Below, piece by piece: positions 1-9,463 of a DNA stretch of 64,000 bases (its first letter is position 1; each line of letters opens with the position of its first letter). The translations under genes and the position numbers were made by a program. Under the pieces are notes generated by a model that was given only the letters and a program-made list of their open reading frames with translations, had not been told where the DNA came from and did not search any database. Origin of the DNA: Prorocentrum cordatum (lineage: Eukaryota > Sar > Dinophyceae > Prorocentrales > Prorocentraceae). The stretch covers positions 1 through 64,000 of the forward strand of contig CAUYUJ010020717.1 of assembly GCA_963575745.1 (NCBI GenBank), read 5' to 3'.

Positions 1-461
1 ATGCATCGGCGACGCTGGCGATGCATCGGCGCCGTCGACGATGGGACAATCGAGCCCCACCTCAGGCAGCATCGCCGATGCGTCGCCGATGCGGCGCGCT
101 CCTGCGACCCCAGCTGCTCCGACCCCACCTGAGAGGCCCAAGACTCTGGACCTCGCGAGCGGCGCCCGCGAGGGCCGCGGGGGCGCACCTGGAGGCCCTG
201 GGGGCGGGGGCACCCTGAGCCAGGAGCACACCTGACCACACCAGGCTCCTGTGGGACCTGGGGCTCTCGGACGACCTCTGGGAAGTCCCCCGGAGGCACT
301 CGCGGGGGACCTCCCAGGGCCTTCCATGGGAGGAGGAAGGACGAACACTGCCGCCCCCCCCGCTGCAGTTCTCTCCCTGCGGTGGCGGTGTCCACGCCGA
401 CGTGGCCGAGATACGAGGAGAACTGCAGGGAAGGCAGAAGAAGAAATGCTGGCTCTTCGCC
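1..461. other. No gene recognised; GC-rich leader of the window
   Basis: GC-rich sequence opening with short repeats of GATGCATCGGCGAC type. Open frames here have no recognisable domain and overlap each other in several frames. Nothing else is seen. Confidence 0.5.
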
Positions 462-560
462 TCCTCCTCCTCCTCCTCCTCCTCCTCCTCCTCCTCCTCC
501 TCCTCCTCCCCCTCCCACTCCCCCTCCCCCTCGCCCTCCTCCCCCTCCTCCCCCTTCCTC
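462..560. repeat. CTC/CCT trinucleotide array
   Basis: Nearly pure CCT triplets decaying into CCCCTCC. Poly-Leu, poly-Pro and poly-Ser frames across it are repeat translations. Confidence 0.9.
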
Positions 561-734
561 CCCCTTCCGCCCCCTCCTCCTGCACCTCCTCCTCATCCTG
601 CCCCCTCCTTCATCCTCACCCTCATCCTCCACCCTATGGGGCGCTGTGCCGCCCCACACACTTTGAGCAGGGACCGGCCATCCCAACATTCCTGTAGGCC
701 GACCTCGAAATGTCTGTAGAACTAGGACATCGTT

Positions 735-880
735 CTAAGAACAAAAAACAGTGTCCTTAGAGCATGAAGCCGATGTATCAAAACAAGACAGTCTCGGTCA
801 GACATGTTCTAATACCATGTCGTGCAAACCTAAATGGGCCCATCGGCATGCCAGAACGCTTCGCCACTGCTTGAACACAG
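735..880. repeat. Dispersed repeat A, copy 1
   Basis: About 145 bp that reappear diverged at 8,335-8,495. Shared landmarks in order are AACAAAAAACAGTGT / GACAAAAACAATGTT, the ATGAAGNCNGATGT block, AAACAAGACAGTC / AAACAAAACAGTC, TCGTGCA, and CGCTTCGCCACTGCT. No coding capacity is seen. It is unclear whether this is part of a larger mobile element. Confidence 0.6.
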
Positions 881-1071
881 CTCGCGTTCGGAAGCCAGTA
901 ACTATGCACAACCACTGGTTCAGGCCGGGGATGACGGCTGCGAGTAGCAACAGGTTTCCAAGGCATACCCAACGTCCCCGTCTGCGAGACCCAGAGGCAT
1001 GGGCAACCCGTCGCCCTCCAGCGTGAAGCGCCCCGCGCAGGTCTGCGAGTGACAGTGACTACCCATTGGGG

Positions 1072-1187
1072 CAGATAGAGGAGGACAGAGTGGAGGAGGA
1101 TGCGGAGGAGAGGGAGACGGCAGAGGAGGATGGGGAGGAGGAGGAGGTGGAGGAGGAGGAGGAGGCCAGACGGAGGAGGAGGGGGGG

Positions 1188-1220
<33 letters not shown>
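1072..1220. repeat. GGA array ending in (GAC)n
   Basis: GAG/GGA triplets from about 1,078, ending in about ten GAC triplets near 1,189-1,219. Acidic or basic frames across it are not taken as genes. Confidence 0.85.
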
Positions 1221-1222
<2 letters not shown>

Positions 1223-1290
1223 TGGAGGAGCCCGGCGATGACGCCTCGCATCGAGTGGAAGACAATTTTGCGCTGGGCGAGGCTGGCCGC

Positions 1291-1581
1291 TCACCAGCCC
1301 TTGCCGTACGGCGCGTAGCCGCCCTTGCCGCCCTTGTCCTTGCCCTTCCCCTTCCCCTTGCCGCCGCCGCCTCCGCCGCCGGAATTCACGTTCACGGCCT
1401 TGTACTTGCCCTTGCGGTCGTCGTACTCCGCGTCGTAGGACACGGAGTCGCCCTGCTGGCAGTCGTTCAGCGCGGGGTTCTCCTTCACGTGCGCGAACAC
1501 GTCCTCGCTGCCGTCGTCGGGGGTGATGAAGCCGAAGCCCTTCTCCTCGAAGAAGTTCTTGAGGGTGCCGCGGCTCGACAT
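1291..1581 (-). CDS. Cold-shock-domain protein, array copy 1
   Basis: 96-residue protein of the single-stranded nucleic-acid-binding cold-shock family, expected to bind RNA or DNA in nucleus or cytoplasm. The CSD spans about residues 3-66, with RNP1 as KGFGFITP (near 14-21) and RNP2 as DVFAHV (near 27-32). A seven-Gly run follows, then a Lys-Gly tail ending YAPYGKGW. The ATG chosen is the first of the CSD and the only start shared by all copies; the frame opens further upstream but that part is not conserved. No intron interrupts it. Copy 1 is the outlier of the array: its protein is intact, but its flanks are mostly unrelated to the other units and its leader relics at 1,609-1,645 are the most decayed. 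Function is inferred from the domain alone. Confidence 0.9.
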   Translation of the reverse strand: MSSRGTLKNFFEEKGFGFITPDDGSEDVFAHVKENPALNDCQQGDSVSYDAEYDDRKGKYKAVNVNSGGGGGGGKGKGKGKDKGGKGGYAPYGKGW

Positions 1582-1608
1582 GGCTCCAGCGAGTGCCTGC
1601 ACTGGGGG

Positions 1609-1645
1609 CTTGAGGCCAAAAATACGCGAGCCAAACTGACTGCAC
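1609..1645 (-). other. Decayed double spliced-leader relic upstream of copy 1
   Basis: In sense orientation the distal relic reads AGTCAGTTTGGCTCGCG and the proximal one TATTTTTGGCCTCAAG, against the dinoflagellate leader 3' part AGCCATTTTGGCTCAAG. Both are recognisable mainly because the other copies keep better versions at the same distance from the ATG. Confidence 0.65.
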
Positions 1646-1740
1646 TGAGGAGCGGGATATCGGTCTGCAGACCCAGGTCTTGGGGGACGCCCCACTCCGC
1701 GCAGCGACACAATCCTCCTCCTCCTCCTCCGCCTCCTCCT

Positions 1741-2085
1741 CTTCTTATTATTCTGAGTTTTATTCACACGACTACTATTATTATAAGTGTTATTCTTCTC
1801 AATACGCATATGATGAGTATTACTATTCGTAATATTGTTCTCATTATACGTCATAGTACGATTCGTCTTATTCGTATGATTATTAACACTCTTATTCGTA
1901 TCATCGTCATTGTCAGTGACATGATTATTGCTATGAATATTCGTCGCATTCGCATTCTTATCTGTAGCATTACTATTCGTATCAGTACTCGTCTTCTTAT
2001 TCCTCTATTTGTATCATTCATATTCGTCTTCTTCGCCGTTTTCGTACTTTTGTTTTCCGTATGATTATTCGAATTTGTTTTCTTA
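1741..2085. repeat. AT-rich TATTCG-type degenerate microsatellite
   Basis: An unusually AT-rich island for this window, built from degenerate TATTCG / TTATTCGTA words. It sits between two CTC arrays and carries no supported gene. Confidence 0.7.
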
Positions 2086-2376
2086 CTCCTCCTGCTTCTC
2101 CTCCTCCTCCTGGCCCTCTTCCTGCTCCTCCTCCTCCTCCTCCTCCTCCTCCTCCTCCCCCTCCCCTTCCCCCATCCACCTCCTACTCTCCCTCCTCCTC
2201 CCTCCCTCCTCCTCCTCCTCCTCCCTCTCTCCTCCTCCTCCCCCTCGACCTCCTCCTCTCCCTCCTCCTCCTCTTCCACATCCTCCTCCACATCCTCCTC
2301 CCTTTCCTCCTCCTCCTCCTCCTTCTCTTCCTCCTCCGCCTCCTCCTCCTCCTCCTCCTCCATTCTTTTCCCTTCT
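2086..2376. repeat. CTC pyrimidine array
   Basis: CTC triplets with CCCTCC interruptions; purely pyrimidine on the plus strand for most of its length. It borders the left end of dispersed element B. Confidence 0.9.
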
Positions 2377-2385
2377 AAATAACTT

Positions 2386-3043
2386 CTCCCTGTCGCACCC
2401 CGAGGCATTTTTTTAGGACGGGCTGGGCGCTTCGCCTGAGATTTCCTCGCCATGTATGACTGCCAAGCTTAAAAACGGGCAAAAGTTTCACAGATGGAGG
2501 GCGGGTAGTTTTCAAAATGTGGCTCCCGCCTTAGATCCGCGCACATTCGTCTTAAAATGTTGCGAGGGCTTCACAGATTGAGGGTGACCCGTTCGCGCCG
2601 CGCACATTCGTTCTAAACATGCGCAAGAGCTTCACGGATTGAGGGCGGTTCCATTTCAAAATGTGACTCTCGCCGTAGCGCCGCGCACATTCGTTCATAC
2701 AATCTGAAAGAATGTTACGGCTTCCCACGATCAGCGTACCAAAAAAGGTGTTTTGGAAGGATTCCGGACTTTGCGGACGCAACAGTTACGTTGATTCGTG
2801 GTGTTGAAATTCCAAGAATGACGTTATGGCACGATCCAGGATCGTCAAGACGCAGCAGGCAGGTTGATCCGTTGCGTTGGAATCCCGAGAACCATGTTTT
2901 GGCATGCTTCTGGGTCTTCAAACGATTGTCTTCCAACGAGGCAGATCCCTCAATGAAAATGGCCGTTGTAGGAGCCTATGAAGAGGGAGCTTGGAGGGAG
3001 GGTGTATTCCAACATCGTTGATGGCTCTTGGGTTTACACTGGT
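2386..3043. repeat. Dispersed element B, copy 1 (bounded by CTC arrays)
   Basis: About 650 bp homologous over its length to 38,755-39,425. Both copies start near CTGTCGCACCCC, pass through short tandem blocks with TTCACAGATTGAGGG and CCGCGCACATTCGTT (starts near 2,487, 2,570, 2,631), continue with TTGGAATCCC and TTCCAACGAGG, and end at CTTGGGTTT just before CTC repeats. No coding frame is shared by the two copies. Confidence 0.75.
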
Positions 3044-3112
3044 CCTCCTCCTCCTCCTCCTGCTCCTCCTCCTCCTCTTCCTGGTCCTCCTCCTCCTCCT
3101 CCGGATCATCCT
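3043..3112. repeat. CTC array on the right of element B
   Basis: CTCCTCCTCC triplets directly following the right end of element B. Confidence 0.85.
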
Positions 3113-3228
3113 CTTTTACCTCGTTTCGTGCTCCTTCTGTTCATCGTAAACGGTTATCCTCACCATTCTCCCCCTCATCCATCCTCCACTCCCCCTCTCT
3201 CTCATCTGCATACATGCTATTATTCCTA

Positions 3229-3350
3229 CTCCTCCTCATCATCATCATCAGCAGCATCATCATCAGCATCATCAGCATCATCACCATCACTACCATCAGC
3301 AGCAGCAGCAGCATCATCATCACCACCATCATCATCATCATCATCAGCAT

Positions 3351-3381
<31 letters not shown>

Positions 3382-3645
3382 AGCAGCATCAGCATCATCA
3401 GCATCATCGTATTCATCATCCTCATGAGCATGACCATCACCAGCATCATCATCAGCATCATCATTACCACCATCACCATCACCATGGCCATCACTGTCAT
3501 CATCATAAGCAGCAGCATCATCAGCATCATCAACATCATCATCAGCATCAGCATCAGCATCAGCATCAGCATCATCAGCATCATCAGCATCGGCATCATG
3601 ATCGTCATGATGATCATCCTCTACATCCTCATCCTCCTCTTTCTC
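3229..3645. repeat. CAT/CAG trinucleotide array
   Basis: Mixed CAT and CAG triplets. Depending on frame it translates as Met/Leu, Asp/Ala, Ser/Ile or His/Gln runs on either strand; none is taken as a gene. Confidence 0.9.
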
Positions 3646-3910
3646 GTGCTCCGTCACCCGTCCCTCCTCGTCCTCCTCAGACGTACCACTTACCCAGTTC
3701 CCGTCCCCTCTCTGCCTCCCTCGTCCCTCTTCAGCTCCCCCACCGCTTCGAGAGGGGCTTGGAGGAGCAGAAAAAGGCTCGCCACACAGATCCTACCCTG
3801 GGCGCCAGGTGCCCCCGCTGAACGATGCCCCCCCCCGTCTCGGGGGCGTGACGACGCACACGGGCCAGCCGCGCCCCCCGGACCCCTTTTTGACATACTT
3901 ACCAGCTCAT

Positions 3911-4023
3911 CACACACGGTGGAAGACTATTGTGCGGCCAGGCGCGGCTGCCTGCGCGCGCTGGTCAGAGCGGCAAGGCCCATGAATTACAGCGCCCCGA
4001 ACCCGTCCTGCTCGCCGGGCCGC
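3911..4023 (-). other. Conserved 3' flank of the CSD array genes (copy 2)
   Basis: About 110-160 bp after the stop codon are kept in nearly every copy. In better copies this flank holds a 9-bp GC hairpin about 15 nt after the stop, a palindrome ACAGTCCCGGACTGT, and a 10-bp stem GCCAGGCGCG/CGCGCCTGGC. In copy 2 the second stem is broken on its distal side. It may be 3' UTR with processing or stability signals, but no transcript end can be seen in DNA. Confidence 0.55.
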
Positions 4024-4317
4024 TCACCAGCCCTTGCCGTACGGCGCGTAGCCGCCCTTGCCGCCCTTGTCCTTGCCCTTCCCCTTCCCCTTGCCGCCGC
4101 CGCCGCCTCCACCGCCGGAGTTCAGGTTCACGGCCTTGTACTTGCCCTTGCGGTCGTCGTACTCCGCGTCGTAGGACACGGAGTCGCCCTGCTGGCAGTC
4201 GTTCAGCGCGGGGTTCTCCTTCACGTGCGCGAACACGTCCTCGCTGCCGTCGTCGGGGGTGATGAAGCCGAAGCCCTTCTCTTCGAAGAAGTTCTTGAGG
4301 GTGCCGCGGCTCGACAT
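4024..4317 (-). CDS. Cold-shock-domain protein, array copy 2
   Basis: 97 residues, identical in layout to copy 1 but with NLNSG in place of NVNSG before the linker and eight glycines instead of seven. RNP1 and RNP2 are intact. This is the first copy with the standard upstream flank (leader relics, then conserved block from about 4,432), and it starts the first full repeat unit. The Val/Leu choice and the glycine count are the only protein-level differences among the intact array copies, apart from one Cys in copy 8. Confidence 0.92.
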   Translation of the reverse strand: MSSRGTLKNFFEEKGFGFITPDDGSEDVFAHVKENPALNDCQQGDSVSYDAEYDDRKGKYKAVNLNSGGGGGGGGKGKGKGKDKGGKGGYAPYGKGW

Positions 4318-4344
4318 GGCTCCAGCGAGTGCCTGGGCGAAGGG

Positions 4345-4381
4345 CTTGAGACCAAAAATGCTTGAGCCAAAATGGCTGCCA
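4345..4381 (-). other. Double spliced-leader relic, copy 2
   Basis: Sense orientation: the distal relic ends in AGCCATTTTGGCTCAAG, a perfect 17-nt match to the 3' part of the dinoflagellate leader. It is followed directly by CATTTTTGGTCTCAAG, a diverged second relic. The ATG lies 27 nt further downstream. Confidence 0.85.
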
Positions 4382-4431
4382 GGCGGCAGATGAATGTGCT
4401 GACCCAGAACACGGGGGGGCGCCTTCGAAAG

Positions 4432-4705
4432 AATCCAGCCGTCGGAGGTCCACATGCTCCTCATCGTCTCGACCTACCTCAGGAGACCCAGAGCTCGAGG
4501 CGGTCGCGAAGAAATCGCAAGCCCGAAACCAAGACGTAAAGATGTCAATATCATCCCGTTTTGGGTGCCAAATGACCCCACCGTTCCGCCTGAATCCGTG
4601 AGACTGGCATCAATAGGCGTCTGGCGCTGCGGGTGCCCGCTGGCGTTCAGGCCCCCACAAGTCAGACGGAAACTTAGCAAACGAGTGCACGTCGGTCGGA
4701 AGAAG
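4432..4705 (-). promoter_or_regulatory. Conserved 5' flank of CSD array genes
   Basis: About 270 bp upstream of the leader relics are shared by copies 2 and 4-8, with a diverged version by copy 3 (about 8,160-8,330). Landmarks on the plus strand are TTCGAAAGAATCCAGCCGTC, GTCTCGACCTACCTCAGG and AGACGTAAAGATG. Its place makes it a candidate promoter or 5' region containing the trans-splice acceptor. No TATA-like motif stands out, and conservation may only reflect array homogenisation. Confidence 0.4.
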
Positions 4706-5538
4706 TAGGTATAAACATGAGGTTGAAGGACCGCATTTCAAGTAAGCTTTCCATAGACAGCTTGTCTGCAAGGGTTCTATTTTAAATGGTCCAAGAAACT
4801 AGTACGTGCTTTGCCAAATGCGGGATCGGGCGGGCGACATTACCTCCCGTTGCCTCTCGTGGCCTCATGTAGCTTACCCTTGCCTCCCGCTGCCTCCCGT
4901 GGCCTCCCGTGGCCTTCTGTGGCCTCCCATAGCCTCCCATTGCATCCTGTGGCCTCTCAGTGCCGTCCCTATGCATATCCCTATCCCTCTATGTCCCTAT
5001 ATCCCTATCCCTATCTCTCTGTCCCTATGCTGTTGGCATGCTCCAAGAAACTGATAGGTGCGCTGCCGAATCTGGGATCGGACGGGCGATACTGCCTCCC
5101 GCGGCCGCCCGGTGCCTCTCGTTGCCCCCCTGTGGCCTCCCGTGGCCTCCCATGGCATCCCATTGTCGTCCCTATCCCTATTCCTCCATCCCTGTCCCTC
5201 GAACCTTATCCCTTGTATCACTATCCCTTTCCCTCTTCTCCCCATCCCATCCCCATCTCGATCCCTACCTCTAGATCCTATCAACACTAAATTGTGATTC
5301 CAGTAACCCTAAATCACTGTTCCTTATGGGCACACACACCCTCCCCCACCCGACTGGCGACTAACCCGAATGCCAACACCCCCCCTCCCAACCATCCCTG
5401 TAAAGCACACTACAAGCTGCACTTTTCACCAAAATCTGGATCATGCGCGAACGCCCCACGATCACATAAGCACATGACACATTGCATGTTTCACCACAAA
5501 ATGGATCATGCGCGAACGCCCCGCGATCACGCTGCATC

Positions 5539-5839
5539 GGTTTTTGGTAGGGACGGGAGGGGCTGGCGTATTGCAAGCTGTGTGCGATGTCAGCACCCCC
5601 CACCATCACTTTCAAAAAAAAAAACACGTTGCACCAACATCTGGATCATACGCGGACGCCACGCGATTATTCTTGGCATTTGACAGGGACGGCGGGTGGG
5701 ACGGCATGTTGCCTGCTGCGCGCAGGCCCACCATCAGTTTCAACAGAAAGTGCAGCAAATGCGCTTTGCAAGGGAAGGCGAGCGGCTGGGCGGCATCGTG
5801 CTTGCTGTGCGCAGGCCCACCATCCCTGTCAGAAACAAT
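5539..5839. repeat. Cluster of about 140-bp hairpin repeats, unit 2
   Basis: Two to three degenerate monomers. Each has a core like CTGGATCATGCGCGAACGCC followed by a left arm (TTTGACAGGGACGGCGGG type), an inner stem GCCTGC-TGCGC-GCAGGC, and a right arm CCACCATCCCTGTCA. The inner stem is the best kept part. It resembles a decayed satellite or miniature element rather than a known RNA gene. Confidence 0.6.
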
Positions 5840-6354
5840 TGTACAGTGATTGCGGCCGCACAGCCACACACACCATGCTGGCACACCATTCTATCAAACA
5901 CAATTCCACAACACCCAGCACTGACAAACCCGCCGTCACGTTGCATTGGCTTTTGACAAGGATGGTGGAGAGCCGGCATATTGCCCAAATTGGCGCACCC
6001 GGTGTGCGTGGCGCACCTGGCATGTGCGGCGCACCTCGCGGGCTTCGCGCACCTGGCTGGAGTCTGCATTGGTTCCCGATGGTTGTCGATGGCGGCCCCT
6101 GCCTATGCTTAGGTCCCGGTGTTGCGTGTGAAGTGGGAGGACGGTGTAGAGAGAGCGAGACAGCTTGCAGCGTTCTTGCTGGGAACTAGATCACTGCTCA
6201 TTATTACGATTAGTATGCACCCCCTCCCCCTCCCGACTGGCGACAAACCCGAAACAAATGCGACCCCCCGTCACCCCTTATCTAAAAACAGTGGAAAGTG
6301 CACTCTGCGTCCAAATCTTGGGCACTGCTCGGGGAGCCCGCGAGCACGCTGTAT

Positions 6355-6436
6355 TGTGTTTGTTGACGGGGACGGCGGGGGTGCCAGCATATGGCCTGCT
6401 GTGCGCAGGGCCACCACCCCCGTCAACAAAAATACA
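6355..6436. repeat. Hairpin repeat with long matched arms, unit 2
   Basis: Left arm TTTGTTGACGGGG and right arm CCCCCGTCAACAAA pair across about 45 nt that hold a second small stem around CCTGC-TGTGC-GCAGG. The same hairpin recurs at 12,599-12,674, 16,135-16,210, 19,671-19,746 and 29,053-29,128, where the outer stem TTTTTGTTGACGGGG is a perfect 15 bp. Confidence 0.65.
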
Positions 6437-7424
6437 AAATGCACTTCGCGGCTCAATCTGGATCATGCGCGGGCACCCGGCGATCACTTTGCAGTGGTGT
6501 TTGGCCGCGACGGCAGGGGATGCTGGCAGATTGCCTGCTGTGCAGGCCCACCAGGCACCATGATGGCCACCCCGCCGCGATTGCGCAGTGGTGCTCGACA
6601 ACGATGGTGGAAGCCGACATGTTTCCGATGTGTGTTGTCACGTGCGCAGGCGCACCTGGCACACTCTGCGCGTGCCCCGAACGTGGCGCACCTGGCCCAG
6701 CTGGAGCACGCGGCACACATGGCGCACGTGGAGCACGTGACACATCTGGCGCACCATGCGTGCCTGGCACGCTTGGGCCCCAGGGGTGCCTGGCACACCT
6801 GGCGCGCCTCGTGGCGCACCTCGCCCCAGCATCACGCACATGGGGTCACGCCATCCAAAGACGAGCGCTGAACATACTGCAGCTCGGGTGCTACTTCTGT
6901 GTTGGAAGGGCGGGGGTGAGCAAGACGGCTTGCGGGCGGGGAGCGTGCCTTGCTCCTTTCGCTACTCCTATCTCTATCGCTATCCCGATCCCCACACCGT
7001 GGCCATGCATCGTGGCCCCCTATCGTGACCCCCCATCGTGGCCCTCACCTTAGCTGCGCAAAGCTGCTTAAGCTCGTCTACCGCAAGGGCGCAAAGGATA
7101 TCACGCTATCGCCCAGCCCCCAGAAAAGGAGGGAAAAAGGACAGCCGTTCGATTTGGATCTAGGAAGGCTCTTTAAGTAGATGATTCGACCTGCCATGCC
7201 AGGAGCACCTATACTTCCACCGACCGACGAGTAATGGAGAGGGGCTCGGAGGAGTGGAAGGGTTCGCCCCTGGGCTGCAAAGTCTACTTGGGGCGCCAGT
7301 GACCTCATTTGTCGACAATCCAGTCTCCGAGGGATCGAGGCGTGGGCCAGGCACGCCCACTGAACACCGTAGTTTTTTTTACCAACTCCGCACACAGGGT
7401 GGAAGACTATTGTACTATTGTGCG

Positions 7425-7454
7425 GCCAGGCGCGGCTGCCTGCGCGCGCCTGGC
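7425..7454. other. 3'-flank hairpin, copy 3
   Basis: GCCAGGCGCG and CGCGCCTGGC form a perfect 10-bp stem around a 10-nt loop. The same hairpin is at 10,120-10,149, 20,729-20,758 and 26,173-26,202; copies 5, 6 and 9 have one mismatch. Confidence 0.7.
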
Positions 7455-7549
7455 AAGGCGGCAAGGCCAATGAATTACAGCACAGTCCCGAACTGTCCTG
7501 TTCGAGGCCAGCACTCGCACGGGTCGCCCGCGCACACGCGGCTGGCCGC

Positions 7550-7843
7550 TCACCAGCCCTTGCCGTACGGCGCGTAGCCGCCCTTGCCGCCCTTGTCCTT
7601 GCCCTTCCCCTTCCCCTTGCCGCCGCCGCCGCCTCCGCCGCCGGAGTTCACGTTCACGGCCTTGTACTTGCCCTTGCGGTCGTCGTACTCCGCGTCGTAG
7701 GACACGGAGTCGCCCTGTTGGCAGTCGTTCAGCGCGGGGTTCTCCTTCACGTGCGCGAACACGTCCTCGCTGCCGTCGTCGGGGGTGATGAAGCCGAAGC
7801 CCTTCTCTTCGAAGAAGTTCTTGAGGGTGCCGCGGCTCGACAT
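7550..7843 (-). CDS. Cold-shock-domain protein, array copy 3
   Basis: 97 residues with NVNSG and eight glycines; CSD, RNP1 and RNP2 match the other copies. It is functional by sequence although its upstream spacer is different: soon after the leader relics the normal flank gives way to a 170-bp GGA array (7,986-8,156), and the conserved 5' block resumes only in diverged form. If the 5' flank is the promoter, this copy is the natural test of how much can be lost. Confidence 0.92.
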   Translation of the reverse strand: MSSRGTLKNFFEEKGFGFITPDDGSEDVFAHVKENPALNDCQQGDSVSYDAEYDDRKGKYKAVNVNSGGGGGGGGKGKGKGKDKGGKGGYAPYGKGW

Positions 7844-7870
7844 GGCTCCAGCGAGTGCCTGGGCGAAGGG

Positions 7871-7907
7871 CTTGAGACCAAAAATGCTTGAGCCAAAATG
7901 GCTGCCG
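7871..7907 (-). other. Double spliced-leader relic, copy 3
   Basis: The distal relic keeps the 17-nt perfect match AGCCATTTTGGCTCAAG and the proximal one reads CATTTTTGGTCTCAAG, at the same spacing to the ATG as in copy 2. Confidence 0.85.
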
Positions 7908-7985
7908 GGCGGCAGGCGAATGTGCTGACCCAGCTCACGGGAACAAGCAATGACATAAACGAAAAAAAACCGGAGGTCCGCGCGG

Positions 7986-8156
7986 AGGAGGAGGAGGAGG
8001 AGGAGGAGGAGGAGGAGGAGGAGGAGGAGGAGGAGGAGGAGGAGGAGGAGGAGGAGGAGGAGGGGAGGGGAGGAGGAGGAGGAGGAGGAGGAGGAGGAGG
8101 AGGAGGAGGAGGAGGAGGAGGGAGAGGAGGAGGAGGAGGAGGAGGAGGAGGAGGGG
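7986..8156. repeat. GGA/GAG array next to copy 3
   Basis: A nearly uninterrupted polypurine tract of GAG triplets on the plus strand, immediately upstream (in gene sense) of copy 3. Confidence 0.9.
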
Positions 8157-8334
8157 GCGTCATCGAAAGAATCGAGCAGTCGAATGTGCACGTCATCCTT
8201 GTCGCCCCGACCTGGGGCATCTGCAGGTCTCCGGGGACCTCGGGAGACGCCCCCCGGACCTCTGGGCGGTCGCGAGCAAGTCGCGGGGCCCCAGGCCGAG
8301 ACGTAAAGATGCAAAGGGACCCAGAAATGTTCGA

Positions 8335-8495
8335 ATGACAAAAACAATGTTCTCAGAATGAAGACCGGATGTGTTAAAACAAAACAGTCCCAGCCAGAAA
8401 AGTTCTAAGAACATTTCGTGCAGACCACAAAAGGTTCTTAGAACAGTGCTTGGTGGTCCTATAGGAAAGCCTGGACGCTTCGCCACTGCTCGATT
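8335..8495. repeat. Dispersed repeat A, copy 2
   Basis: Diverged second copy of the sequence at 735-880. It contains an internal inverted pair TTCTAAGAAC / GTTCTTAGAAC (near 8,402-8,447). No coding frame. Confidence 0.6.
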
Positions 8496-8923
8496 GGTTG
8501 TCGCTAGTATGTCCTGTAACGATTCATTGCACCAACCTTGCAGACGTGCTGCAGCGGATTATTGTGTGGACTTATGTCCGTGCAAACCCCGAATCGGCGA
8601 GTGAAAAACGAAGTGAGCTTCGCGTGGGTTTCTTTCAGTCTTCATCCCTGGCCACAAAAAAAACGCACGCCATTCACCTCGAAGTCCGGAGGGAAACTCT
8701 CCAGGACGCTCTGGGCCCATCCGATCGTCTTCCAAACGAAATCCGCTCTGCGATGTTGGCGCCATGAAGCGGTCGTTACCCGGGAAGGGGGGGAGGCCCG
8801 GGCAACGGTCAAGTCTGGGCGGGATGGGGCACGTCGGGGCGGGGGCGCGCTGCGCTCGCCATCGTGTGCGCGCGGGCACCGGCATGTCTGACAGGGTTCA
8901 GCCCCTCCCCCCCCCCCCCTATG

Positions 8924-9085
8924 TTAAGGTCGGGCTTGTCCCCCTACAAGCAGATTTGGGACGAAGAATAAAACAGACCCCAAAAATATCCAAAACATCT
9001 TCTCAAATAGTCCAAAAATATCGTCCCCAGACTATTTTCGGACTATTTCTGAATTTTCCTCCTGTAGAGGGACACGCCCGACTTA
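8924..9085. mobile_element. Miniature inverted-repeat element family 1, copy a (162 bp)
   Basis: Begins TTAAGGTCGGGCTTGTCC and ends GGGACACGCCCGACTTA, terminal inverted repeats of about 25 bp around an AT-richer core. Flanking octamers CCCCTATG and CGCCTACG agree at six of eight positions, a likely decayed 8-bp target duplication. It cannot code for a transposase. Confidence 0.75.
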
Positions 9086-9311
9086 CGCCTACGCACGATC
9101 GTTACAGGTACCCAGTGGGTGGGGCGCTTGTAACGGACATTAAGCGACAGAGGATAAAAAACAATATCAAAGCTATGTGGCGCTGACGGCGCCAGCAATT
9201 GGAGGGTTCGCCCCCCCTGCTGCAGATTCTATGTGGGGGCGCCAGGCGCCCCCACTGGTCGATGCCCCCCGCTTCTGGAGAGCAACGAGGCATGGGCCAG
9301 CCCCGCTGCCT

Positions 9312-9463
9312 TTAGGTCGAGCATGTCGCCCTACAGGCGGATCTTCGACGAAAAAAAAAAAAAATACTCGATAATGGACAAAGAGAAATCGAAAATTCGC
9401 CCCCCTGACTAATTCTGGACTCTCTTTGAATATTCCTCGCGTAGGTGGACGCGCCCGATTGAA
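9312..9463. mobile_element. Miniature inverted-repeat element family 1, copy b
   Basis: TTAGGTCGAGCATGTCGCCC at the left and GGACGCGCCCGATTGA at the right; the interior has a run of 15 A (about 9,350-9,364). The flanks no longer show a clear duplication, so this copy is older or rearranged. Confidence 0.65.

Larger units (their letters stand above)
4024..7549 (-). repeat. CSD array unit 2 (3,526 bp), full layout
   Basis: Reading plus-ward: CSD gene, leader relics, conserved 5' flank, decamer minisatellite TTGCCTCCCG / TGGCCTCCCG (about 4,842-4,975 and 5,095-5,165), degenerate TATCCC repeats (about 4,970-5,035 and 5,165-5,275), hairpin-bearing repeats of about 140 bp (5,400-5,840 and 6,295-6,560), a degenerate 9-bp TGGCGCACC repeat (about 6,645-6,830), further TATCCC and CATCGTGGCCC repeats (about 6,955-7,045), a block with GGGTTCGCCCCTGGGCTGC (about 7,259), then the 3' flank of the next gene. 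No other gene was recognised in the spacer. Confidence 0.85.

Noticed and set aside
462-560. Long Pro-, Ser- and Leu-rich open frames across CTC arrays here and at 2.1, 34, 37, 40, 42.7, 46 and 47 kb
   Set aside because: They follow directly from triplet repeats, exist in three frames at once and on both strands, and have no domain.
4361-4381. A spliced-leader RNA gene
   Set aside because: Only the leader exon part is present; no donor GT with the expected intron and Sm-like site follows, and it lies in front of protein genes.
5297-5306. Telomere-like AACCCTAAA in each unit
   Set aside because: A single occurrence per unit, never in tandem; chance or remnant.
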